A DNA stretch of 64,000 nucleotides from Microbacteriaceae bacterium (GCA_024639935.1 JAHEFZ010000008.1:27240-91239), one strand, 5' to 3'; positions 19,378 to 30,488 are shown, counted from the first letter of the stretch. Notes: generated by a model from the sequence alone, not told the origin. Program-made: numbers and translations.

Positions 19378-19745
19378 GCATCCCTACCGACCTTCAGTAC
19401 ACCAGTGAACACGAATGGGTTCGTTTCGACGGCGACCTCGCTGTTGTGGGAATCACACAGTACGCCGCCGACGCTCTCGGTGACATCGTCTATGTCGACC
19501 TCCCCAAGGCAGGGAAGACAATCGTCGCGGGCAGTGTCGTTGGAGAAGCCGAATCGACGAAGTCTGTCGGGGAACTGTTTGCGCCCGTCTCAGGCGAAAT
19601 CGTCGAGGGGAATCAATCGGTCGTTGACTCGCCCGAGCTTGTAAACTCTGACCCGTACGGTGATGGCTGGCTCTTTTCCGTTCGCGTTTCGAGTCTCGGC
19701 GAGCTGATTTCCGCCGACGCCTACGCGGCACTCATTGCGGAGTAA
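19374..19745 (+). CDS. gcvH: Glycine cleavage system protein H
   Basis: [35 protein letters not shown]..., lipoyl-lysine region [19 protein letters not shown]. Confidence 0.98.
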   Translation: MSIPTDLQYTSEHEWVRFDGDLAVVGITQYAADALGDIVYVDLPKAGKTIVAGSVVGEAESTKSVGELFAPVSGEIVEGNQSVVDSPELVNSDPYGDGWLFSVRVSSLGELISADAYAALIAE

Positions 19746-19748
19746 CCC

Positions 19749-22706
19749 GTGAGTGAATTCCGTAACCGACACATCGGAACCGCCGGCGAAGCCCAGAGCA
19801 TCATGCTGGGGTCTTTGGGGTACTCAACGCTCGACGAGTTGATGGACGCCGCGGTGCCTTCGGCGATCCGCCAAGAATCTTTTCTGTCCCGTATTCCTGA
19901 CGCGGCCAGCGAACGAGAGACGCTCGCCGAACTTCGGGCGATAGCCCAAGAGAACACTGTTGGTCGCAACATGATCGGCCTTGGGTATTACGACTCGATC
20001 ATGCCGAGCGTCATCAAACGGAACATCTTCGAAAACCCTTCGTGGTACACGGCGTATACGCCGTATCAACCAGAGATTTCACAAGGTCGTCTTGAGGCTC
20101 TGATCACATTTCAGACGATGGTGTGCGATTTGACCGGCATGGGCACTGCGAATGCCGGCATGTTGGATGAAGCGTCCGCTGCGGCGGAAGCAATGCTCAT
20201 GGCGCGTCGCGTCTCGGGAAGCGAATCTAACGTTTTCGTGGTCGACACTGACGCATTCCCTCAGACGAAAGCGGTCCTAACGACCCGAGCCGAACCAATC
20301 GGTGTCACTCTCAAATTTGTTGATTTTGCGGCTGGGGAGGTCGCCGGTGCGCTCGACGATGGCGCATTCGGCGCGCTCATTCAGTACCCGGGTTCGTCAG
20401 GGCGAATTCGCGATATCTCCGCGGACATCGCTGCCGTTAAGGGTGTCGGTGGTGTGGTTGTCGTTGCGAGTGACTTGCTTGCCCTCAACCTGCTCGTCTC
20501 GCCAGGGTCGCTCGGCGCTGAGATCGTCCTGGGCTCGTCGCAGCGCTTTGGTGTCCCCCTCGGTTTCGGGGGACCACACTCGGCGTTTTTCGCCGTGGCC
20601 CAGGGGCTCGAACGACAGATGCCTGGCCGGCTCATCGGTGTCTCGCGGGACGCCGACGGTCGACCCGCGTACCGCCTGACTCTGCAAGCTCGCGAACAGC
20701 ACATTCGGCGAGACAAGGCGACTTCCAATATCTGTACGGCACAGGTTCTCCTCGCCGTTCTCGCGGCGATGTACGCCGTGTATCACGGACCGGGGGGGCT
20801 TCGGCAGATTGCAATCGATGTGGCGGAAAAGGCGAATCGATTCGCTCGTCGTGCATCGGCCGCCGGTCACGAGGTGGTTCATACCGACTTCTTTGACACT
20901 GTTCAGGTTCGCGTCAAGGGCGAGGCAAAGGTGCTGGCGTCGACGGCCCACGCCGCCGGTCTGTTGCTCCATGTGGTGGACGAGGACACTATTCAAATCA
21001 GTTTCGACGAATTGTCCACCGGTGTTGCAACGGGAATTCTGGCGGGGGGCGACGACGTTCTCATAGACCCGGTCTTTGGGCTCACTCCCGAGCCGATATC
21101 AGCAACCGTGCCGTCGGCCTCCGACACCTCGGTACCGAGCAGTCTTCTCCGCACGGACGAAATCCTCACTCACCCGGTTTTCAACACCCACCACAGCGAA
21201 ACATCGATGATGCGATTCCTCAAGCGTCTCGCGGACAAGGATTTCGCGCTCGACCGCGGGATGATTCCTCTCGGGTCGTGCACGATGAAGCTCAATTCCG
21301 CGACCGAAATGGAAGCCGTCACGTGGCGCGAATTCGGCGGGGTACATCCCTTTGCGCCAGCAACGGATGTCGGCGGATACATGCTCCTCATTTCGCAGCT
21401 AGAAGAGTGGCTCACCGAATTGACGGGGTACGACACCGTCAGCCTCCAGCCGAACGCGGGCAGTCAAGGCGAACTCGCGGGCTTGCTCGCGATTCGCGGC
21501 TACCATCTCGCCCGCGGAGACCACCAGCGTGACACGTGTCTCATTCCCTCAAGCGCCCACGGTACCAACGCGGCATCCGCCGTCCTTGCGGGAATGAAGG
21601 TCGTGGTCGTGTCGTGCCGCGACAATGGTGACGTTGACATCGACGACCTTCGTGCCAAGATTGCAGAACATGGTGACCGACTAGCGGCGCTCATGGTCAC
21701 CTACCCATCCACTCACGGTGTGTATGAGCACGGAATTCGAGAAATTACCGCTGCCGTTCACGACGCCGGTGGACAGGTCTACATCGACGGTGCAAACCTT
21801 AACGCGCTTCTCGGATTCGCGCGCTATGGCGATATCGGTGGTGACGTGTCACACCTCAACCTGCACAAGACTTTCGCTATTCCACACGGTGGAGGTGGAC
21901 CCGGTGTTGGCCCGGTGGCCGCGAAGGCACACCTCGCGCCCTTCCTGCCCGGACACCCGATGGCACAGGCGGTGTCCCACCCCGCGTTCGATTCGACAAC
22001 TGGCGGTGCCGGACCGTACGTCCACGGCGGCGGTCCCGTCACTGCCGCACCCTTCGGTAGCCCGAGCATTCTTCCCATCTCGTGGGCCTATGTGCGCATG
22101 ATGGGTTCGGACGGGCTTCGTCACGCGACCGCGGCAGCCGTTTTGTCGGCGAACTATGTCGCTACGCGACTCCGCGAGCACTATCCCGTTTTGTATGCGG
22201 GCGAGAACGGACTGGTTGCCCACGAGTGCATCCTTGATCTTCGCCCGCTCACTGCCGAAACAGGAGTGACGGTCGACGACGTCGCCAAGCGACTGGTCGA
22301 TTACGGTTTCCACGCACCGACGATGTCGTTCCCGGTTCCGGGAACGCTCATGGTCGAACCGACGGAGAGCGAAGATCTTGGCGAACTCGATCGATTCATC
22401 GAAGCAATGATCGGCATTAGGCGCGAGGCAGACGCCGTCGCCTCTGGTGTATGGCCCGTGGAGGACAACCCATTGGTCAACGCCCCACACACTGCCGAGT
22501 GCCTCGTCGCAGGAGAGTGGAATCACGCGTATTCGCGTGAAATCGCGGCGTATCCGTTCCGCGGTGTCGTGTCCGACACGGTCTCGGGTCTGTTCTCCCG
22601 GGTCGATCAGCTTAAGTACTGGCCGCCAGTGCGCCGAGTCGACGGTGCCTATGGTGACCGGAACCTTGCGTGTGCTTGTCCTGACCCGTCCGCCTTCGCC
22701 GACTAA
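19749..22706 (+). CDS. gcvP: Glycine dehydrogenase (decarboxylating), P protein
   Basis: 985 aa; [28 protein letters not shown] site [21 protein letters not shown]. Confidence 0.98.
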   Translation: MSEFRNRHIGTAGEAQSIMLGSLGYSTLDELMDAAVPSAIRQESFLSRIPDAASERETLAELRAIAQENTVGRNMIGLGYYDSIMPSVIKRNIFENPSWYTAYTPYQPEISQGRLEALITFQTMVCDLTGMGTANAGMLDEASAAAEAMLMARRVSGSESNVFVVDTDAFPQTKAVLTTRAEPIGVTLKFVDFAAGEVAGALDDGAFGALIQYPGSSGRIRDISADIAAVKGVGGVVVVASDLLALNLLVSPGSLGAEIVLGSSQRFGVPLGFGGPHSAFFAVAQGLERQMPGRLIGVSRDADGRPAYRLTLQAREQHIRRDKATSNICTAQVLLAVLAAMYAVYHGPGGLRQIAIDVAEKANRFARRASAAGHEVVHTDFFDTVQVRVKGEAKVLASTAHAAGLLLHVVDEDTIQISFDELSTGVATGILAGGDDVLIDPVFGLTPEPISATVPSASDTSVPSSLLRTDEILTHPVFNTHHSETSMMRFLKRLADKDFALDRGMIPLGSCTMKLNSATEMEAVTWREFGGVHPFAPATDVGGYMLLISQLEEWLTELTGYDTVSLQPNAGSQGELAGLLAIRGYHLARGDHQRDTCLIPSSAHGTNAASAVLAGMKVVVVSCRDNGDVDIDDLRAKIAEHGDRLAALMVTYPSTHGVYEHGIREITAAVHDAGGQVYIDGANLNALLGFARYGDIGGDVSHLNLHKTFAIPHGGGGPGVGPVAAKAHLAPFLPGHPMAQAVSHPAFDSTTGGAGPYVHGGGPVTAAPFGSPSILPISWAYVRMMGSDGLRHATAAAVLSANYVATRLREHYPVLYAGENGLVAHECILDLRPLTAETGVTVDDVAKRLVDYGFHAPTMSFPVPGTLMVEPTESEDLGELDRFIEAMIGIRREADAVASGVWPVEDNPLVNAPHTAECLVAGEWNHAYSREIAAYPFRGVVSDTVSGLFSRVDQLKYWPPVRRVDGAYGDRNLACACPDPSAFAD

Positions 22707-23464
22707 GCGAACAAGCCGGGAAAGATCACGATCGCGAGCGGGTAGCCGACGAACGCGGCGGTGTCGATGAGCACGTGAGCAATGATTAATGGCGCGAGCC
22801 TTCGCTTCCACGCGTAGACCATTCCAAAAACAAGACCCATCGCGATGTTTCCGACGAACCCCCCGAACCCTTGGTACAGGTGGTAGGTACCGCGCAACAC
22901 GGCGGCGGCGGTGATGATGATCCACGGCGACCATCCCAGCAACTTGAGTCGATCAAAAAGGTAGCCGACCACGATCACCTCTTCGCCGATTCCGGCGCGA
23001 AGAGCCCACAGAATCAGAACGGGGATCGTCCACCAGTGGGCATCGAGCGCACTGGGGACCACAGTCACCCCGAGGTTGAGGGAACGCGCGGCAAGGTACA
23101 CGCCAATTCCGGGGATGCCAATCAGTGCCGCGAGGCCGAAGCCAGTGGCAACCTCATTTCGCAGTTTTCGCCACGAAAAGCCATCTGCCCAGCCGACGCC
23201 GATAGCGCCCAGGCGCGGCGCGGTGTCTCGCCACACGAGCCACACCACGAGTGCGACGGGCGCGAGACCCGAGACGACGCCGAGCACTTGATAGATGAAG
23301 TCGAATAGTTCTTGCGTCGCAAGCGGCCGATTCAGTGTCGCCGTTTGCTGGGACAGGGGTGTCGGTTGGGTGAGGCGATTCGCGATTCCGACGACGGAAT
23401 ACAGAGCAGACATGCCGTAGCTCAACAGCAGAACCACGACGATTTCCCACTTTGCACGGGTCAT
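22703..23464 (-). CDS. CPBP-family intramembrane metalloprotease-like protein
   Basis: [20 protein letters not shown] and [34 protein letters not shown]; start at internal Met with GAGGAG RBS. Confidence 0.85.
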   Translation of the reverse strand: MTRAKWEIVVVLLLSYGMSALYSVVGIANRLTQPTPLSQQTATLNRPLATQELFDFIYQVLGVVSGLAPVALVVWLVWRDTAPRLGAIGVGWADGFSWRKLRNEVATGFGLAALIGIPGIGVYLAARSLNLGVTVVPSALDAHWWTIPVLILWALRAGIGEEVIVVGYLFDRLKLLGWSPWIIITAAAVLRGTYHLYQGFGGFVGNIAMGLVFGMVYAWKRRLAPLIIAHVLIDTAAFVGYPLAIVIFPGLFA

Positions 23465-23539
23465 CGACAACTCCTCTTTCTCGTGCGCGGGCACGCAGAA
23501 TTACTTTTTCTAATCTAACCGATTCATCTCGATTGACAT

Positions 23540-23551
23540 TTTTGGCCAAAA
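23540..23551. promoter_or_regulatory. Palindrome TTTTGGCCAAAA in the peptide-ABC promoter
   Basis: Perfect 12-bp palindrome immediately after TTGACA (23533-23538) and before TAGTCT (23558-23563). Confidence 0.45.
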
Positions 23552-23632
23552 GGGCAATAGTCTAGGCTGAACAATGGCATGGAACGCGCACCGCGCGTTG
23601 CTCATCCACCGTGCCTACCTAGGAGGAAATCA

Positions 23633-25441
23633 GTGAAAACCAAGCGAATTCTCGCTTCGGTAGCCGCCGTCGGAGCGAGCGCCATCGTTCTTTCCGGCTG
23701 TGCGCTTCCGTACCAATCCCAAGTCATTGAAGGAACATCGATTTCGGTCGCCTGGAATGACATTGCCTCGGAGTTCAACTCGGCATCCGCCAGCGGCAAC
23801 AATGTTGCTAACGCGATCCCGGCTTACATCGCGAACTCTGGTTTTAACTACTACAACGCAACGCCGGAACTTCTTAAGCAAGAAGAATTCGGAACATATG
23901 AGAAGACCAGCGATGAACCGCTCACGGTCAAGTACACGATCAACGACGCCGTCACGTGGTCAGATGGTGTCGCCGTTGACGGTGCCGACATGCTCCTCTC
24001 GTGGGTTGCCGGCTTTGGCTACTTCAAGAACGCCGATGGCTCGTACATGTTCCTCCACGCGGCTCCTCGCGATGACCTCGCGTCGACCATCCCGACGATT
24101 GACGGAAAGTCGCTCGAGTTCTCTTATGACAAGGCTTACGTCGACTGGGAAATCAACTTTGGTGTTGGTGTTTCGGCGCACGGTACCGTCATGATGGCAT
24201 ACCCCGAGATCACGGACCCCGCAGAGGCGAAGGCCAAGTTCATTGAAGCCGTCATGACTGGAGACGAAGCATGGCTCCAGCCTGTTGCGGACGCCTGGAA
24301 CACGGGCTACCAGAAGACTGATGCAACGGCGGAAGAGACCGACCCGACGACTGGTTCGCTCAAGAACCTGTTCCTCTCGAACGGCCCTTACCGCGTTGAA
24401 GAGGTCGTCACCGATGACCACGTCACGCTCGTTGCGAACCCTCTCTACACCTGGGGCCCCTCGCCGAAGTACGAGCGCATCACCATCCGCGAAATTGCCG
24501 ACCCGACCGCTGCTGTTCAGGCCGTCGACAACGGTGATGTTCAAGCCGCATCGGGACAGCCTACGGCTGACCTTTTGGCCCTCGTTCAGGGTCTCCAGAA
24601 CGGTTCGTACGTCGGTGGTGACGAGGCTGCTTACGAGCACGTCGACCTCACTTTCAACAACGGTGGACCGTTCGACCCCGCGGCATACGATGGGGACGCT
24701 GCTAAGGCACTCGCAGTTCGCCAGGCATTCTTGCTGACGATCCCGCGCGACCAGATCCTCGACACCATCATCAAGCCCTTGAACCCGAACGCAGTTCTTC
24801 GTAACTCGCTGTTGACGATCCCCGGATCGCCCAACTACGACGCCATCGTTGCTGCCAACGGTTCGGACTTCTACTCGGGAACCGACGCCGAACGCGTAGA
24901 CAAGGCGAAGGGCATTCTTGCCGACGCCGGAATCACGACGCCGATCGACGTCAAGTTCTGGTACCCCACTGGCAACGTTCGTCGCCAGCAGGAACTCGAA
25001 CTGATCCAGGCGAACAGCCTTCAGGCCGGATTCAACGTCATTGACACGTCGGAACCGAACTGGGAGTTCACCGACCCGTCGATGTACGAGATCAACCCAC
25101 ACGACGCGGTCATCTTCGCATGGAGCTCGACCAGCCTCGCAATCACGGGTAACGACCAGCAGTACGGAACCGACAAGCCGTCGAACTTCCAGGACTACGC
25201 GAACTCGACGGTCGACGAAAACCTGTCGGCTCTCGAGACGGAACTCGACCCAGCCAAGCAGGTTGAACTGCAGACCGCCGTTGAGGCGGCTCTGTGGGGA
25301 GACGCTGCGTCGCTTCCGATCTTCCAGTTCCCCGGTTTGACTTGGTGGGACAACGGACTGACCGGTGTTGTTCCGAACCCGCTGTCGCCGAACTACTTCT
25401 GGAACTACTGGGAGTGGGCGCCGGCTGCTGCAGCGCAGTAA
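23633..25441 (+). CDS. ABC transporter substrate-binding lipoprotein, family 5 (peptide/oligopeptide)
   Basis: GTG after AGGAGG; lipobox VLSGC; PLTVKYTINDAVTWSDGVAVDGADMLLSW, FLSNGPYRVEEV. Confidence 0.94.
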   Translation: MKTKRILASVAAVGASAIVLSGCALPYQSQVIEGTSISVAWNDIASEFNSASASGNNVANAIPAYIANSGFNYYNATPELLKQEEFGTYEKTSDEPLTVKYTINDAVTWSDGVAVDGADMLLSWVAGFGYFKNADGSYMFLHAAPRDDLASTIPTIDGKSLEFSYDKAYVDWEINFGVGVSAHGTVMMAYPEITDPAEAKAKFIEAVMTGDEAWLQPVADAWNTGYQKTDATAEETDPTTGSLKNLFLSNGPYRVEEVVTDDHVTLVANPLYTWGPSPKYERITIREIADPTAAVQAVDNGDVQAASGQPTADLLALVQGLQNGSYVGGDEAAYEHVDLTFNNGGPFDPAAYDGDAAKALAVRQAFLLTIPRDQILDTIIKPLNPNAVLRNSLLTIPGSPNYDAIVAANGSDFYSGTDAERVDKAKGILADAGITTPIDVKFWYPTGNVRRQQELELIQANSLQAGFNVIDTSEPNWEFTDPSMYEINPHDAVIFAWSSTSLAITGNDQQYGTDKPSNFQDYANSTVDENLSALETELDPAKQVELQTAVEAALWGDAASLPIFQFPGLTWWDNGLTGVVPNPLSPNYFWNYWEWAPAAAAQ

Positions 25442-25463
25442 CCGAATCATCGCATTATGGCTG

Positions 25464-25489
25464 GGGCCGGGCGTGAAAACGCCCGGCCC
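25464..25489 (+). terminator. GAAA-tetraloop hairpin between binding protein and permease genes
   Basis: GGGCCGGGCGT-GAAA-ACGCCCGGCCC, 11-bp perfect stem. Confidence 0.65.
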
Positions 25490-25590
25490 TTCGCCGATTA
25501 ATTGCGTGAGCGAACGATGCGCGGAGGTAATGACTAGAATTACCCCAACACCCACACGCGTCCAACAATGCAGTTGCAGGTAGGAAAAGC

Positions 25591-27141
25591 ATGCTCAGTT
25601 TCATCACTCGCCGACTCGTTGCGACGCTCGCGGTGTTACTCGTTGCGTCTTTCGTGGTCTACATGCTGACCGCGAACTCGGGTGACCCGCTCGAAGCGCT
25701 TCGTACCCAAAACGACCCCGCTTCGGTTGCTAAAAGAGCAACGCTCACCGAAAAGCTCGATCTTGACACCCCACCGTTTTTTCGCTACTTCAAGTGGTTG
25801 GGCGGAGCGGCGAGTTGCGTCATCGGACAGTGCAATTTGGGCGTTTCCGTGATTCGCGGCGACGAGCCGGTTGCCAATGCGTTGGGTAACGCGATGCAAT
25901 CGACTCTGTCTCTTGTCATTCTCGCGACGGTTCTGTCGATCTTGTTCGGCGTCGCAATCGGGATGACCACCGCGCTTCGCCAGTACAGCGGTTACGACTA
26001 CACCGTGACTTTCGCCGCATTCATCTTTTATTCACTTCCGATCTTTTGGGTCGCGGTTTTGCTCAAGGAATTTGGCGCGATTCGGTTTAATGAGTTTCTG
26101 GGCGATCCATCCATTCCGTGGTGGATCGCACTGACGGTTGGCTGCGTGCTCGCTCTTGTGGTCCAAGCAGTAGTCGGCGGGCACTTGAGATTACGCATTC
26201 GAACCGCGGGAATCTCGTTCGCCCTGACGTCGGGGATTCTTATCCTTCTCGACATCACTCAGTGGCTGAAAAGCCCGTCAATCGGAATCATCGGTGTCGC
26301 GCTAATGGGAATCGGCGTTGGCGCGCTGATGTTATTCATCACATCCAACTTGACAAAACGAACCTTACAGTTTTCGGTGGGCGCGACCGTGATTGCCGTG
26401 GTAGCAATGTGGTTTCCGCTCCAGTTTGTCTGGTTCTACTTCAACAACCCTCTCGCCATCGTCGTCGTCGCTCTGTTGCTCGCAGGGCTCGGTGTAGTCG
26501 CAGGATTTTTCCTCGGTGGTGACGACCGCACCGAGGCGATGCGCGTCGCGGCGATAACTGGCGCCTTGTCCACGGCGCCTCTCGTGCTGGACCAAATGTT
26601 CATGCGCTGGGGTGATTATGTACAGATTATCCCTCTGCGATCGGGAGTGATTTCGACGATCGGCGCAAACACCCCCGTTCTGGCAAACAGCGACGACACG
26701 TGGATGCGAATGCTGGACTCATCGACGCACCTCATTCTTCCCACCGCTGCCCTCATGATCATTTCGGTTGCCGGATACACGCGCTACACACGCGCGACTC
26801 TGCTCGAGGTTCTCAACCAGGATTATGTGCGGACGGCTCGCGCGAAGGGGCTTCCCGAGACGACGGTCATCATGCGTCACGCGTTCCGAAACACTCTTAT
26901 TCCGATAGCCACAATTGTGGCGTTCGACTTCGGGGCCGTCATCGGCGGGGCAATCATCACCGAACGGGTGTTCGCCTGGCAGGGAATGGGTGCGCTGTTT
27001 AATCAGGGACTTCGAGAGGTCGATGTCAATCTCGTGATGGGCGTATTCCTTGTCACCGGCGTCGCCGCCGTCGTATTCAATATCCTCGCCGACTTGGCGT
27101 ATTCCGCCCTCGACCCGCGAATTCGCATTACGGAGGCGTGA
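25591..27141 (+). CDS. Peptide ABC transporter permease (DppB-like) with large internal TM insertion
   Basis: 516 aa; C-terminal EAA-loop region DYVRTARAKGLPETTVIMRHAFRNTLIPI; insertion about residues 175-360. Confidence 0.92.
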   Translation: MLSFITRRLVATLAVLLVASFVVYMLTANSGDPLEALRTQNDPASVAKRATLTEKLDLDTPPFFRYFKWLGGAASCVIGQCNLGVSVIRGDEPVANALGNAMQSTLSLVILATVLSILFGVAIGMTTALRQYSGYDYTVTFAAFIFYSLPIFWVAVLLKEFGAIRFNEFLGDPSIPWWIALTVGCVLALVVQAVVGGHLRLRIRTAGISFALTSGILILLDITQWLKSPSIGIIGVALMGIGVGALMLFITSNLTKRTLQFSVGATVIAVVAMWFPLQFVWFYFNNPLAIVVVALLLAGLGVVAGFFLGGDDRTEAMRVAAITGALSTAPLVLDQMFMRWGDYVQIIPLRSGVISTIGANTPVLANSDDTWMRMLDSSTHLILPTAALMIISVAGYTRYTRATLLEVLNQDYVRTARAKGLPETTVIMRHAFRNTLIPIATIVAFDFGAVIGGAIITERVFAWQGMGALFNQGLREVDVNLVMGVFLVTGVAAVVFNILADLAYSALDPRIRITEA

Positions 27142-27143
27142 CC

Positions 27144-28208
27144 ATGGCACGCAAAAAAATTTCCGCACCAAACACAGAGCAAATCGCGCTGTCGGAACTA
27201 ACAATCGAGCAGCGACAGATTGAAGGACTCAGCCTCTCGACGGTCGTTCGCCGCCGTTTCTTCCAGCACAAGGCTGCCGTTACAAGCCTTATCGTCCTCG
27301 GAATAATCGTCGTGCTCGCGTTCACGTCGGTTGGCACCATCATTGGCGGCACGGGTCGACTGGCCGCGGACACCGACAGCGGAGAAATCATTCTCGACGG
27401 ACTGCGGATTAGCGGCTGGTGGCCGTTCGACTGGTACAAAAACTACCCCATCACAACCCCGGGCGGACTGCCGTCGTGGGAACACCCATTCGGTCAAGAC
27501 ACTCTGGGCAAGGACATCTTTGCGCGTGTGATGCGCGGGATCCAACAATCCCTCACTGTCGTCACGCTGATTGGAATTCTCGCCACAGTTCTCGGGGTAG
27601 TCATCGGGGCGGTTGCGGGGTTCATTCGCGGGTGGCTCGACAACCTTCTCATGCGAATGACCGACGCGATAATCATCATCCCGGGGCTCATTCTGGGCGC
27701 CGTCTTGGGTCGCACAATCGGCGGAAACGCAATCTCGCTCGGAATCTTGCTCGGGCTTGTGTCCTGGACGGGACTTGCCCGTTTAGTTCGCGGCGAATTC
27801 CTTGCCCTGCGGGAACGAGAATTCGTCGACGCGGCGCGGGTTGCCGGCGCCTCCAATTTCCGCATCATTTTTCGGCACATCCTTCCGAACTCCATCGGTA
27901 TCGTCGTGGTCAACGCGACACTTCTCATGAGCGCGGCAATACTCACGGAGACCGCACTATCATTCCTCGGGTTTGGTATCACCGCGCCGGATATCTCGCT
28001 TGGTCAAATCATCTCGCAGTACAACGAGGCCTTCAAAACCCGCCCGTGGTTGTTTTGGTGGCCCGGATTCTTCATCGTCGTTGTGGCTCTGTGTATCAAT
28101 TTCATCGGTGATGGGTTGCGAGACGCCTTTGATCCACGTCAGCGCCGAATGCCTAAGTTGACGAGCTTGTCCCGCCAAATCCGTGAACTGACGGGCGGTG
28201 GACGATAA
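27144..28208 (+). CDS. Peptide ABC transporter permease (DppC-like)
   Basis: HPFGQDTLGKDIFARVMRGIQQSLTVV and EFVDAARVAGASNFRIIFRHILPN. Confidence 0.94.
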   Translation: MARKKISAPNTEQIALSELTIEQRQIEGLSLSTVVRRRFFQHKAAVTSLIVLGIIVVLAFTSVGTIIGGTGRLAADTDSGEIILDGLRISGWWPFDWYKNYPITTPGGLPSWEHPFGQDTLGKDIFARVMRGIQQSLTVVTLIGILATVLGVVIGAVAGFIRGWLDNLLMRMTDAIIIIPGLILGAVLGRTIGGNAISLGILLGLVSWTGLARLVRGEFLALREREFVDAARVAGASNFRIIFRHILPNSIGIVVVNATLLMSAAILTETALSFLGFGITAPDISLGQIISQYNEAFKTRPWLFWWPGFFIVVVALCINFIGDGLRDAFDPRQRRMPKLTSLSRQIRELTGGGR

Positions 28209-28222
28209 TGGCCGGCGTCACG

Positions 28223-28795
28223 TCAGATAGCCAAGGCGCCTGCTGCCGCGGCGCCCAACACAAGAAGGGCGATAACCAGCCGCAGGTCGACGCGCGACTC
28301 GACGCGAGCACTGTCGTTCCCCCGTCGCTCCCAGTGGCGGCGAACGAGAGCTGCTGCTCCGCCCGAGTCACTGGTGATGAGATCGCCGGGACGAACCGTT
28401 CCCGCGAGGTAGGTGGTCTCGGGCAGGTGCTGCCCTTGATCGCGGCTAGCAGCCATGGCCGCGTAGCGACTGGGTGCGGGTGCGGCCCAGACCGAGATGC
28501 GTTTGTTGTGAAGAAAGAGGGTCAGCCCCCACTTGGTGTCGATTCGCTTAATCGCTCCCCACTCGATCTCGTGGGTCGCAACGATGTTGCGAACGTTGAC
28601 ACCGGTTTCTCGGATCATCAGTCGGGGTCGCCACAGTGTTGCGTAGATGGCCAGTGCGAGGAATGCCGTAACTGCGACTCCGCGAAGGACGACGACAATG
28701 TCGCCTGTTGCGGCGGTGGTTGCTGCGGCTCCACTAAAGATGAGGACAAAAACGACGGCCAGTATGCGGCCAGAGCGGGATACGAACGTCGTCAT
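28223..28795 (-). CDS. PH-domain-like membrane protein, antisense-oriented inside the peptide ABC operon
   Basis: Two N-terminal TMs, WRPRLMIRETGVNVRNIVATHEIEWGAIKRIDTKWGLTLF, C-terminal TM. Confidence 0.75.
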   Translation of the reverse strand: MTTFVSRSGRILAVVFVLIFSGAAATTAATGDIVVVLRGVAVTAFLALAIYATLWRPRLMIRETGVNVRNIVATHEIEWGAIKRIDTKWGLTLFLHNKRISVWAAPAPSRYAAMAASRDQGQHLPETTYLAGTVRPGDLITSDSGGAAALVRRHWERRGNDSARVESRVDLRLVIALLVLGAAAAGALAI

Positions 28796-28824
28796 GCTCT
28801 CAATGGTGTCATGGAGGTGACGCG

Positions 28825-30477
28825 ATGAGTGCGAAGAGCGTTGTCATCGAGGCACGAAAACTCGGAGTTGATTTTTGGGTTGACGGCGAATGGGTGATGG
28901 CCGCCGAAGATGTGAATTATTCTGTGCGCGCTGGCGAGGTTCTTGCCATCGTGGGCGAATCGGGTTCTGGAAAGTCGGCGTCCTCAATGTCGTTACTGGG
29001 CCTTCTGCCGTCAAATGGCCGCGCGACCGGACATGTTCTGCTCAGCGGCGAGGACACTCTCACCGCGACTCCGGAACGTATTCGTGCGATTCGTGGACGC
29101 GAAATTGCGGTCATTTTCCAAGAGCCGATGACGGCGATGAACCCTGTCTACACGATTGGTTTTCAAATCGTTGAGGCACTTAAGGTGCATTTCCCGAAAC
29201 TCTCGCGAGCCGCAGCAAAGGCGCGGGCCATCGAACTTCTTGGCTTAGTTGAGCTGCCGGATCCGCAAAAGGCTTTCAATTCGTACCCCCACCAGTTGTC
29301 GGGCGGTCAACGCCAGCGCGCGATGATTGCCCAGTCCATTTCGTGCGACCCCAAGGTGCTCATCGCCGACGAGCCCACCACGGCTCTCGATGTGACAATT
29401 CAGGCGGAGATTCTTGATTTGCTTCGGTCGCTCAATGAACGACTGGGAACGGCCATCATACTCATCACGCATGACATGGGTGTCGTCGCCGACATGGCCG
29501 ATCACGTTCTCGTCATGAAAAACGGACAGATTGTCGAATCAGGTTCTGTCCTCGACATTTACAAGCACGCGAAGGTTGCCTATACGCAGGAATTGCTCGC
29601 AGCAGTCCCGCACCTCGGTACCGGCGCGGCATCGGGGAAGAAAGCCGCCTCGCACGCGGGAGAGACTCCGGTTCTGTCGTTAAAGAACGTCGATATCACG
29701 TACCCCAAGCGCGGGCGGGTCGCGGCGTTCCGCGCCGCCGAAGACGTTTCGATTGACATTTACCCCGGTGAAGTTCTTGGCCTGGTCGGTGAGTCAGGTT
29801 CCGGCAAGACCACGATCGGACGTGCGGTTGTCGGACTGTTGCCCGTGTCCGGCGGAGCCATTACCGTCGCCGGCCAAGACATGGTCAACGTGTCAGTGAA
29901 AGAACTGCGTGAGGTTCGCCGACAGATTGGAATCGTTTTCCAAGACCCAGGCTCGTCACTCAACCCCCGTTGGCCCATCGGTCAAAGCATCGGAGAACCA
30001 CTCGTTCTCAACGGCGGGTTCAGCACGGAACAAATTTCTGCCCGCGTCGAAGACCTTCTCGATATGGTCGAGCTGCCGCGGACGTACCGCAACCGTTACC
30101 CTCACGAACTCTCGGGTGGACAACGTCAACGCGTGGGAATCGCCCGGGCGCTGGCGCTCAACCCCGCAATCCTGGTGGCGGACGAGCCGACCTCCGCGCT
30201 CGATGTCTCGGTTCAGGCCCGAGTGTTGGAACTTTTGACGACAATTCAGAAGGTGCAAAAGTTTGCGATTTTGTTCATCTCCCACGACCTCGCGGTGATT
30301 GATTTGCTGAGTGACCGCATTGCGGTCATGCATCACGGTAAAATCGTAGAGCAGGGTTCGACGGACCAGATTCTGCGTAACCCGCAAGACCCTTACACAA
30401 AGAGGCTCATCGCCGCCGTGCCCGTTCCGGACCCCGAGGAACAACGCGTGCGTCGACGTGCGCGCACTACTACCTAA
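28825..30477 (+). CDS. Peptide ABC transporter ATPase, fused DppD-DppF type
   Basis: Two complete ABC domains: GESGSGKSASS/LSGGQRQRAMIAQ/LIADEPTTALDV and GESGSGKTTIG/LSGGQRQRVGIARA/LVADEPTSALDV. Confidence 0.95.
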   Translation: MSAKSVVIEARKLGVDFWVDGEWVMAAEDVNYSVRAGEVLAIVGESGSGKSASSMSLLGLLPSNGRATGHVLLSGEDTLTATPERIRAIRGREIAVIFQEPMTAMNPVYTIGFQIVEALKVHFPKLSRAAAKARAIELLGLVELPDPQKAFNSYPHQLSGGQRQRAMIAQSISCDPKVLIADEPTTALDVTIQAEILDLLRSLNERLGTAIILITHDMGVVADMADHVLVMKNGQIVESGSVLDIYKHAKVAYTQELLAAVPHLGTGAASGKKAASHAGETPVLSLKNVDITYPKRGRVAAFRAAEDVSIDIYPGEVLGLVGESGSGKTTIGRAVVGLLPVSGGAITVAGQDMVNVSVKELREVRRQIGIVFQDPGSSLNPRWPIGQSIGEPLVLNGGFSTEQISARVEDLLDMVELPRTYRNRYPHELSGGQRQRVGIARALALNPAILVADEPTSALDVSVQARVLELLTTIQKVQKFAILFISHDLAVIDLLSDRIAVMHHGKIVEQGSTDQILRNPQDPYTKRLIAAVPVPDPEEQRVRRRARTTT

Positions 30478-30488
30478 AGGATTTCATC

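Noticed and set aside
21849-22934. 361-aa antisense ORF over gcvP and the CPBP gene
   Set aside because: Overlaps gcvP on the opposite strand and the true minus-strand CPBP frame; low-complexity H/R-rich translation.
23960-25555. 531-aa antisense ORF opposite the peptide-binding protein gene
   Set aside because: Shadow ORF caused by codon bias; the plus-strand protein has clear family motifs, a signal peptide and an RBS, while the antisense translation shows no recognisable domain.
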